A DNA stretch of 64,000 nt from NCBI RefSeq assembly GCF_900104215.1, contig NZ_FMXO01000008.1:62001-126000 (forward strand), written 5' to 3'. The notes beneath the pieces were generated by a model. That model saw nothing but the letters and a program-made list of their open reading frames with translations. It ran no database searches and was not told the origin of the DNA. Below, one piece after another: positions 57,630 through 64,000 of this stretch. Position numbers and translations under genes: made by a program. Each line of letters starts with the position of its first letter. Positions within the stretch are counted from its first letter, which is position 1. Source of the stretch: Desulfonatronum thiosulfatophilum. Lineage in GTDB: Bacteria; Desulfobacterota; Desulfovibrionia; Desulfovibrionales; Desulfonatronaceae.

Positions 57630-60023
57630 TCAACCGCCCTGCTCCACCTCGGCCGTGCGGCGAATGACCTTGAGCACGCTGTCCGGCTGCAAGGAAATCG
57701 AGTCGATTCCTGATTTGACGAGAAAAGCAGCGAATTCGCTGTTGTTGCTGGGCGCCTCGCCGCAAATCCCGACCTTTCGGCCGGCCTTGTGCGCTGTTTC
57801 AATGAGCATTCGGATCAGGCGCTTGACCGATTCCTCGCTCTCGTCGAACAGGTGGGACAGTTTTTCGGAATCCCGGCTGATGCCCAGAACGAGCTGGGTC
57901 AGGTCGTTGGATCCGATGGAAAATCCGTCAAAGCGTTCGGCAAAGGCCTCGGCTTCCAGGATGTTGGTCGGAATCTCGGCCATGACGTAGACTTCCAGGC
58001 CCCTTTCGCCCCGCTTCAGGCCGTTTTCGGCCAGGACTTCCAGAACCTTGTCCGCCTCGGCCGGGGTGCGGCAGAACGGGATCATGATCAGGACGTTGGT
58101 GAAGCCCATCTTTTCGCGCACCATATGGATGGCCCTGCATTCCAAGGCAAAGCCGTCCCGGTAGTCCTCGCTGTAGTAGCGCGAAGCCCCCCGCCAGCCG
58201 AGCATGGGGTTTTCCTCTTTGGGCTCGAACTGCCTGCCTCCGATGAGGTCGGCGTATTCGTTGGTCTTGAAGTCGCTCATGCGCACGATCACCGGGTGAG
58301 GATGGCGGGAAGCGGCAATGGTCCCGATGCCCCGGGCCAGCAGTTCGACGAAGTAGTCCTTCTTGTCGGCATACCCCTGGGTCAGTTCCTCGATCCGGGC
58401 CTTGGCCTTGTCGTCCTCGACTTCGTCGAAACGGGTCAAAGCCAGGGGATGGATCTTGATCACATTGTTGACCAGGTACTCCATCCGGGCCAGCCCCACG
58501 CCCTTGCAGGGCAGCTTCCACCAGCGCATGGCCGCCTGGGGCGCGCCGATGTTGAGCATGATCCGGGTTTTTGTTTCCGGAACGTTCTCCAGATCCACGT
58601 CTTCTTCCTCGTACTCGAGGATGCCGTCATAGACGTAGGCCTTTTCGCCCTCGGCGCAGGACACGGTCACTTCCTGGCCGTCGCGCAACTTTTTTGTCGC
58701 GTCGTTGGAGCCCACAATGGCCGCAATGCCCAGCTCGCGGCTGACGATGGCGGCATGGGACGTGCGTCCGCCGTGATCCGTGACGATGGCCGCGGCGCGC
58801 TTCATGATCGGAACCCAATCCGGATCGGTCATGGTGGTCACCAGGATGCAGTCGTCCTTGAAGTCGTCGATCTGCTCCGCGCTCTCGATGACGCAGACCT
58901 TGCCCGCGGCAATGGCCTGGCCGATGCTCAGACCGGTCACCAGGCGCTCGCCCTGCCCCTTGAGCCGGTAGGTCTTCATGCTTTGGCCGGTCTTCCTGGA
59001 ATGCACCGTTTCCGGGCGGGCCTGGACAATGAAGATCGCGTCCTGCTCCCCGTCCTTGGCCCATTCGATGTCCATGGGTTTGCCGTAATGATCCTCGATG
59101 ACCTTGCTCCAGCGGGCCAGCTGAAGAATTTCCTCGTCCGAAAGGACAAAAGATGTTTGCTCATCGTCGGAAGTCGGTACATTCTTCGTCGGCTCGTCTC
59201 CCTCCCGGGCGTAGATCATCTTTTTTTCCTTGGCCCCGCGGGTCTTTTCGATGATCGGGACAATGCCGTCCTTGCCCAGAAAGGGCTTGAACACGGTGTA
59301 CTGATCCGGATTCACCGTGCCCTGGACCACGTTCTCGCCAAGGCCCCAGGCCGCGTTGATCAGCACCACGTCCGGAAATCCGGAGTCCGTATCCAGGGTG
59401 AACAGCACCCCGGAACCGGCCAGGTCCGAGCGGACCATCTTCTGAATGCCCACGGACAAAGCGACCTTCATGTGTTCAAAGCCTTTTTCTTCCCGATACG
59501 AGATGGCCCGGTTCGTGAACAGGGAGGCGAAACACTTCTGGCAAACCTTCAGGAGGTCGTCTTCCCCGGTCACGTTCAGATAGGATTCCTGCTGACCGGC
59601 AAAACTGGCTTCGGGCATGTCCTCGGCCGTGGCGCTGGAACGGGCCGCCACGTCCACATCCGTTGCATCATAGCGCTTGCCCAGTTCCCGGTAGGCTTCG
59701 CGGATGGCCTCGGCCACGTCCCCGGGCATTTTACCCTGCTTGAACAGATCCCGGATGGACCGGCCCGTATCCTTCAGTGATGCCTTGCCCTGCTGATACT
59801 CGCCGAGCAGTCCCTTGATCCGATCTTCAATGTCGTTTTCAGCCAGGAACGCGCGGTACGCTTTCGTGGTCGTGGCGAATCCGTCGGGAACACGAATGTC
59901 CTTCTCCTTCAGGGACGTGATCATCTCTCCCAGGGAAGCGTTCTTGCCCCCGACCAGGGCCACGTCATTCGAGCTGAGGTCGTCAAACCACCGTATATAA
60001 CCATCTTGGCGTGATTCATTCAT
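57630..60023 (-). CDS. ppsA: Phosphoenolpyruvate synthase
   Basis: A 797-residue enzyme (pyruvate, water dikinase) that makes PEP from pyruvate and ATP. The order is the N-terminal ATP-binding domain (LVGGKNASLGEMI, VAARSSATAEDMPEASFAGQQ), the swivelling phosphohistidine domain (GGRTSHAAIVSRELG) and the PEP/pyruvate barrel with the C-terminal catalytic cysteine (GICGEAPSN). All motifs are intact and the length is normal. The ATG at 60023 has a weak AAGGA box 12 bases upstream. It starts the minus-strand set ppsA-ldh-coiled coil-ferredoxin-coiled coil-gap; no PEP synthase regulatory protein gene lies next to it. Confidence 0.97.
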   Translation of the reverse strand: MNESRQDGYIRWFDDLSSNDVALVGGKNASLGEMITSLKEKDIRVPDGFATTTKAYRAFLAENDIEDRIKGLLGEYQQGKASLKDTGRSIRDLFKQGKMPGDVAEAIREAYRELGKRYDATDVDVAARSSATAEDMPEASFAGQQESYLNVTGEDDLLKVCQKCFASLFTNRAISYREEKGFEHMKVALSVGIQKMVRSDLAGSGVLFTLDTDSGFPDVVLINAAWGLGENVVQGTVNPDQYTVFKPFLGKDGIVPIIEKTRGAKEKKMIYAREGDEPTKNVPTSDDEQTSFVLSDEEILQLARWSKVIEDHYGKPMDIEWAKDGEQDAIFIVQARPETVHSRKTGQSMKTYRLKGQGERLVTGLSIGQAIAAGKVCVIESAEQIDDFKDDCILVTTMTDPDWVPIMKRAAAIVTDHGGRTSHAAIVSRELGIAAIVGSNDATKKLRDGQEVTVSCAEGEKAYVYDGILEYEEEDVDLENVPETKTRIMLNIGAPQAAMRWWKLPCKGVGLARMEYLVNNVIKIHPLALTRFDEVEDDKAKARIEELTQGYADKKDYFVELLARGIGTIAASRHPHPVIVRMSDFKTNEYADLIGGRQFEPKEENPMLGWRGASRYYSEDYRDGFALECRAIHMVREKMGFTNVLIMIPFCRTPAEADKVLEVLAENGLKRGERGLEVYVMAEIPTNILEAEAFAERFDGFSIGSNDLTQLVLGISRDSEKLSHLFDESEESVKRLIRMLIETAHKAGRKVGICGEAPSNNSEFAAFLVKSGIDSISLQPDSVLKVIRRTAEVEQGG

Positions 60024-60240
60024 AACCAGTCAATTCCTTTTGGGTTTCGACATGTTCGAGTTCGTCCGGTCCTTGGATGCGTTATTGATCCCCGTCCTGG
60101 GATCCAGGGCGTTCAGGCCGGACATCTTCCGCCTGAGTTTCACCAGTTGCAGGGCGTATTTTTTGGAATAACCAAATACACGGCATGATCGAAATACATG
60201 GTTCCCTGTATATTGATCATGAATAGCGGGTATTTCGTAA

Positions 60241-60482
60241 GAATCTCGTAATTATTCAGCACTTTTGATTGCATGGCATGAAGTGGTCCGGCTTGTCTCG
60301 ATTTTTTGGCATCGCCTGTCGGACTGAGTCAGGATTCGTTCATCGAACCATTCCCGGGCGCTTGAAGCGCCAAATGCTGTTTATTCACGCAATGGTTCGA
60401 TGCTACGAAGCCGACGAAGGAGTTGCGAGGCCGAAAAATCGAGAACAAGCCGGAACGCTTTTGAATAGTTACGAATTCTCTA
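60241..60482. repeat. Palindromic MITE-like element upstream of ppsA
   Basis: Outer ends GAATCTCGTAATTATTCA (60241-60258) and TGAATAGTTACGAATTCTC (60463-60481) are imperfectly complementary; inside, CCGGCTTGTCTCGATTTTTT (from 60288) pairs with AAAAATCGAGAACAAGCCGG (to 60453), and the centre has GTTCATCGAACCATT against AATGGTTCGATGC. The element is ~240 bp, non-coding. It fills the gap 60024-60562, whose remaining part must hold the ppsA promoter. Confidence 0.7.
60250..60265 (+). repeat. Dispersed 16-bp motif, copy 6
   Basis: AATTATTCAGCACTTT, inside the left end of the palindromic element above, which suggests that the motif may be an end of such elements. Confidence 0.5.
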
Positions 60483-60562
60483 AAATCGCGGTGACGCGAA
60501 CGGCGTGGAGTTGGGATGAAATTCCGGATCGCGCAGTGATCCGGGTCAGGCTGATCCGCGGG

Positions 60563-61267
60563 TCAGGAGCACTTGATCGTGGCGACCACGGGATAGTGGT
60601 CCGAGGTAATCTTTGCCAATCTGCTCTTGTGCACGTGAATCTCGATCATGCTTTGGGCAGGGGCGACCAGAATGCGGTCCAGGGCAAGCAGGGGGAAATA
60701 GGTGGGAAAGGATCTCGGGGCGTGCAGGCATTTGAAAATGGACATTATCTTCCTGAACGGAAAGCACAACGGCAGCCATTCGTTGAAATCGCCCATCAGG
60801 ATGGTCGTCTCCCGCTGGTCAATTTCCTCCAGAATTTCCAACAATCGCTGGTGCTGCCGCCGACGTTCCATGAACCGCAGGCCGAAATGCGTGTTCAGAA
60901 CGCGGATCAGTCCGGTTTCGGCTTGAAGATCCACGTCCAGAACAGCGCGCGGTTCGTTGCTGCCGACGCTGATGTCGTGTCGGCGCACATTTTGAATCGG
61001 CAGGTTCGTCAACAGAACATTGCCGTAGAAAGCCTCCTTGCGCATCAGGGTCTTGCCGACAACCAGTTGCATATCCAGCTCTTCGGCCAGAATGGACGGA
61101 GTGATTTTATGCTTGATGTGTTTTGGGAAGTTGACTTCCTGGAGACCGATGACGTCCGCGGCCAGCTCCTTCAGAACCTTCAGCCCGCGAAAGGGATCAT
61201 AGAAACTGTCCATGCCCACCCATTGATGGACGTTATATGTCGCCGCGGTCAGCAGTGGTACGGACAT
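60563..61267 (-). CDS. Endonuclease/exonuclease/phosphatase (EEP) family protein
   Basis: A 234-residue single-domain EEP fold enzyme: TYNVHQW at the start, VIGLQEV (metal-binding Glu), LNTHFGLR, MGDFNEW (catalytic Asp-Asn pair) and the C-terminal SDHYPVVATI (metal-binding Asp-His). Such enzymes are nucleases, phosphodiesterases or phospholipid phosphatases; membership beside a phospholipase D gene suggests a lipid or phosphodiester role. No signal peptide. It starts 7 bases after the PLD-VTT stop; GAGGAG precedes the ATG, so the two are one transcript. Confidence 0.88.
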   Translation of the reverse strand: MSVPLLTAATYNVHQWVGMDSFYDPFRGLKVLKELAADVIGLQEVNFPKHIKHKITPSILAEELDMQLVVGKTLMRKEAFYGNVLLTNLPIQNVRRHDISVGSNEPRAVLDVDLQAETGLIRVLNTHFGLRFMERRRQHQRLLEILEEIDQRETTILMGDFNEWLPLCFPFRKIMSIFKCLHAPRSFPTYFPLLALDRILVAPAQSMIEIHVHKSRLAKITSDHYPVVATIKCS

Positions 61268-61273
61268 CGCTCC

Positions 61274-63415
61274 TCAGGTGAACCTGCGTTTAAGCCACCT
61301 GGTAAGCACCACAAGAAAAACCAGGGCGGCGATCATGATCAGGACGTTGCTCAAATCAGGCTGCCGCAGGAAGGCCAGCAGCCGATCAGTAAATATCGTC
61401 ACGGCCAGAATACCGGGGGTCATGCCCAGGAGCGTGCCGAAAACATAGTGTACAAAACGAATATGGGATGCGCCGGCCACGATATTGACGATCGTGTACG
61501 GCGCTACGGGGAGTATTCTGATCAAGGTTACGCTGAGCATGCCGTGTTTGGCCAGATGCTTGCTGATCCGATTCAACCTGCTGCCGGCCATGCTCTGGAT
61601 CCGCTCGCGTCCCAATTTCATGCCCGCGAAGTACAGGACAATGGCGCTGACCTGGGTACCGGCAAAGGCCGTGAGCATAGCGGGAAGCGGCTCCAGCAGG
61701 ATGGCCGTGGCTCCGATGAGCACGGTCACCGGAAACATGACCAGCCCTCCGATCAGGTAGGCCAGGACGATCAGCGGATATATGGTCCAACCTCTCGCCA
61801 TGCCCGCCATGGTTTCGGCCAGGACTTCCCGGTTGGCGTAATCGGAAAGCGCCGTAAAGTGCCATGCCCCGGCCAGGCCGACCAGCGCCAGGACTCCCAG
61901 CACCACCCACAGCCATTTTGCCCGCAGCCAGCTGTGTTGCGTCGTCTCGTCAGGGATGAAGATATCCAGCAGGCGATCGATTTCCAGGGGGCGTTTCGGG
62001 TCCACGATTTCCGCTTCGCTGACCAGTTCCGGAAACTGCTCTTCCTGAGCCTCCAGAGGCCCAAGTCCACGCGGTTTCGAGTCGGGTCTTTCAGGATCGG
62101 AAAGCAGATCCACAACCCGGACAACAGACCCTGTTTCCTTGGTCAGATTATCCACTTCATCCGTCGGAAAACCAAGATGCATGGCCAGCAGCTCGTTCCG
62201 CAACCGACGCACACCGGCTTCCTGTTCCGGCGATGACGCCTCGATGGCCAGGTCGCATTCCGTATCCATGCCCATGGAGCGATTTGACAGGTTCGATGAG
62301 CCGATGCGCAGAAAGATATCATCCACCACCATCAGCTTGGCATGGATCATCACCCCATGCTTGGGTTGTTCCCCAACCCAGGGATGGCGCAGCCGGAGCC
62401 GGCCATGGACGTCCGCCTTGAGCACCCTTTTCAGGATGTTCACGCGCCGGAATTCCATGAACTTGTTGCCCACCCAGCCATCAACCTCTTTCGGTAAAAT
62501 GATCACGACTTCCGGACCATGCTCCTCCCGCAACCGCTCTTCCAGAGCTTCGCAGACCACAGTGGACGTGAAAAACTGGTTCTCGATGAATATGGACCGT
62601 TGGGCAGACCGGATCGAGTCCCGATACAGGGTTTCGACTTCCCGGACCTCCTGTCGCGATTTGTAGGATGGCTCCGTGCGCACAACAGCCACATCCACCT
62701 CTTTGAACCAGGGCTGGACGGTTTCGGGCCAGGCATCCCACTGGTTTTGTCCGTGTACGTCGATGGATTTACGGGTGGCCCTCTGCCAGCGTTCCGTGCA
62801 CAGCTCGGCCAGGGCCGCGGCAGGTTCACCGTCAACGATCATCATTATATCGTGATATGGACCGTAGTGATCACCGGCGGGAGTGGTGCGTCGCGGATCG
62901 TCGGGTTCATGATCGGAAGAATCCCAACGGTAATGCGACAGGTCCAGGCCGCCGCAGAAACCGATCTGGCCGTCGATGACGACGATTTTCTGATGCTGGG
63001 AAGCGCCGATGGGATGCTCATCGTCCAGATGAAAGTGAACCCGGGGATGCAGCGTCCAGCCCAGATTGAAGCGCAGGTTCGGGTCGCGCTCCAGACTCAA
63101 GAGCATGGAATAATTCCAGATCAGGATGTAAATTTCCAGTTCCGGATTGTTCTGGGCCAAATGGTTGAGCAACGGTCCCAACGTGATGGGTGCGCCGTCC
63201 GTCTCGGCTTTGACCGCGGCATCCCCGCGCAGCAACTCGACCTTGCTGTGGATGTCCCATCCGAGAATGAACATTTGCCGGCGGGCTTTCATGGCAGCCT
63301 GACGAAAGGCGGCAAAATAGCTCTCTCCGTCGATCAACACGGCCGCACGATGCGCCCTGGCCAGCTGACCGCAGTTCACGCCCGGTCTGAGAATTCTGTC
63401 TCGTATATCCTCCAT
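61274..63415 (-). CDS. Phospholipase D / VTT (DedA-like) membrane fusion
   Basis: A 713-residue fusion. Residues about 1-470 form a phospholipase D-type domain pair with HxKxxxxD motifs HQKIVVIDGQIGFCGGLD and HAKLMVVDDIFLRIGSSN, as in cardiolipin synthases and PLDs; residues about 500-713 form a VTT/DedA-like membrane domain with 5-6 helices (GGLVMFPVTVLIGATA, FAGTQVSAIVLYFAGMKLG, ILPVAPYTIVNIVAGAS). The former makes or cleaves phosphodiester lipids, the latter resembles lipid scramblases, so a lipid-synthesis-and-flip enzyme is a reasonable inference. GGGAGA precedes the ATG at 63415. It heads a two-gene unit with the EEP protein. Confidence 0.9.
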   Translation of the reverse strand: MEDIRDRILRPGVNCGQLARAHRAAVLIDGESYFAAFRQAAMKARRQMFILGWDIHSKVELLRGDAAVKAETDGAPITLGPLLNHLAQNNPELEIYILIWNYSMLLSLERDPNLRFNLGWTLHPRVHFHLDDEHPIGASQHQKIVVIDGQIGFCGGLDLSHYRWDSSDHEPDDPRRTTPAGDHYGPYHDIMMIVDGEPAAALAELCTERWQRATRKSIDVHGQNQWDAWPETVQPWFKEVDVAVVRTEPSYKSRQEVREVETLYRDSIRSAQRSIFIENQFFTSTVVCEALEERLREEHGPEVVIILPKEVDGWVGNKFMEFRRVNILKRVLKADVHGRLRLRHPWVGEQPKHGVMIHAKLMVVDDIFLRIGSSNLSNRSMGMDTECDLAIEASSPEQEAGVRRLRNELLAMHLGFPTDEVDNLTKETGSVVRVVDLLSDPERPDSKPRGLGPLEAQEEQFPELVSEAEIVDPKRPLEIDRLLDIFIPDETTQHSWLRAKWLWVVLGVLALVGLAGAWHFTALSDYANREVLAETMAGMARGWTIYPLIVLAYLIGGLVMFPVTVLIGATAILLEPLPAMLTAFAGTQVSAIVLYFAGMKLGRERIQSMAGSRLNRISKHLAKHGMLSVTLIRILPVAPYTIVNIVAGASHIRFVHYVFGTLLGMTPGILAVTIFTDRLLAFLRQPDLSNVLIMIAALVFLVVLTRWLKRRFT

Positions 63416-63548
63416 TCATCTCCCTTGTTGAACTATCCGCGGTTACGCAGGATTAACGCATATTTTTTTGGCATTGATTTCATCTGCGAAAATCCGCGCC
63501 ATCCGCGTTTAAAAAATCTTTCCTCTCTATTTCTGTTTCTGCTCTTGC

Positions 63549-63583
63549 GTCCGCCAGGAACAGTCCAAGCGATCCTGGCGGAC
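63549..63583. terminator. Hairpin after dodecin
   Basis: GTCCGCCAGGA (63549-63559) pairs with TCCTGGCGGAC (63573-63583), 23 bases past the dodecin stop. No T tract is visible on either strand. Confidence 0.5.
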
Positions 63584-63605
63584 GTCATCAACCGCAAATT
63601 GGACG

Positions 63606-63821
63606 TCAATCCTTGGGATGATACTTGAAAGAGACGGTAACCCTGGCCCGATAGGCAATTATCTTGCCGTCCTCGATCTTGACGTCGAGCTTGTTGACTT
63701 CAGCAACCCGAAGATCCCGCAATGATTTGGATGATTTTTCCACGACCCTCTGGACCGCGTCTTCCCATGACGTCGGACTCGTCCCGACCAGTTCGATGAT
63801 CTTGTACACGCTGTCAGGCAT
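63606..63821 (-). CDS. Dodecin
   Basis: A 71-residue protein of the dodecin family, which forms a dodecameric shell that stores flavins. The family blocks VYKIIELVGTSPTSWEDAVQRVV and LRVAEVNKLDVKIEDGKI-AYRARVTVSFKY are clear; the tryptophan in TSWEDA is the residue that stacks on the isoalloxazine ring. GGAGGT sits 8 bases before the second of two adjacent ATGs (63821), which I prefer. It is a single gene. The 160 bases beyond it to the window end show nothing recognised. Confidence 0.94.
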   Translation of the reverse strand: MPDSVYKIIELVGTSPTSWEDAVQRVVEKSSKSLRDLRVAEVNKLDVKIEDGKIIAYRARVTVSFKYHPKD

Positions 63822-64000
63822 CATATACACCTCCATTAAGGTTGATGTGGCGTGATTGAGAAATCGTCGCGGCTTGATTCAAGGCCTAACCTATCGGAGC
63901 AAAAGCTTATTTCTGTCTCCTCAGCCGAAATTGTCCATAAGGTTTGTCACAAGACTAGCAGAAAATGTAACCACTTCCAAGAAACACGCAAACAGAAGGA

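Noticed and set aside
57789-59780. A 663-codon plus-strand frame opposite ppsA
   Set aside because: It is a GC-rich antisense shadow of a fully conserved enzyme, with no family motif and composition rich in Gly/Gln/His/Asp.
60269-62236. A 655-codon plus-strand frame opposite the EEP and PLD-VTT genes
   Set aside because: Both minus-strand genes have intact catalytic motifs; the frame begins in a palindromic repeat and shows no domain.

Overview
The window reads as chromosomal DNA of an anaerobic, fairly GC-rich Desulfobacterota-like bacterium, most plausibly a sulfate reducer of the Desulfovibrionales (Desulfonatronum-type). The clues are a class I hybrid cluster protein, several small low-potential [4Fe-4S] proteins, a multiheme c cytochrome / cytochrome b module, PEP synthase beside lactate dehydrogenase, and strong AAGGAG-type ribosome binding sites. 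The lineage is an inference from gene content. No rRNA, tRNA, CRISPR array, prophage or intact insertion sequence was seen.

Region 1 (1-12.4 kb) holds the 3' part of mutS, lysA overlapped by a globin-coupled histidine kinase gene, a YbgA-type DUF523/DUF1722 protein, an AI-2E family permease, a ferredoxin, a cupin and an iron-sulfur protein. It ends with a three-gene respiratory module on the minus strand (octaheme lipoprotein, triheme membrane cytochrome, cytochrome b) and a divergent CDF metal exporter.

Region 2 (12.4-26 kb) holds a single-domain CBM48 protein and a giant CheB-CheR-PAS-histidine kinase whose leader carries a clear cyclic-di-GMP-I riboswitch followed by an intrinsic terminator. 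Hcp, a universal stress protein, a CopB-type copper ATPase, and an NRAMP-like transporter translationally coupled to a sensory-rhodopsin-transducer (ASRT) family protein follow.

Region 3 (26-39.6 kb) is a carbohydrate and redox stretch: aldonolactone oxidase, GH15 glucoamylase-like enzyme, flavin LLM oxidoreductase, PfkB, a stand-alone receiver, a GH65 phosphorylase, the trehalose-releasing TreZ, an LVIVD-repeat protein and an FrhB-like iron-sulfur protein. Three copies of a ~213 bp MITE-like element with ~38 bp terminal inverted repeats separate four of these genes.

Region 4 (39.9-54.3 kb) starts with two large BTAD-type regulators, then a PA2779/PA2778/TPR envelope cassette and small membrane proteins (PLDc_N, DUF1328, DUF3185). 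It contains the most unusual locus: six exported proteins sharing almost the same signal peptide. One is a 403-residue Gln/Trp/Arg/Asp low-complexity protein built on a 33 bp DNA repeat, one carries a duplicated ~60-residue unit, and four carry PRC-barrel domains (five barrels in total).

Region 5 (54.4-64 kb) is a minus-strand central-carbon group (ppsA, ldh, small coiled-coil protein, ferredoxin, second coiled-coil paralogue, gap), then an EEP phosphatase/nuclease overlapping the regulatory distance of a phospholipase D-VTT membrane fusion, and a dodecin. Much of 26-64 kb looks like a stress and storage region (trehalose, glycogen binding, envelope proteins, dodecin). Intergenic DNA carries at least five dispersed repeat families, described individually.
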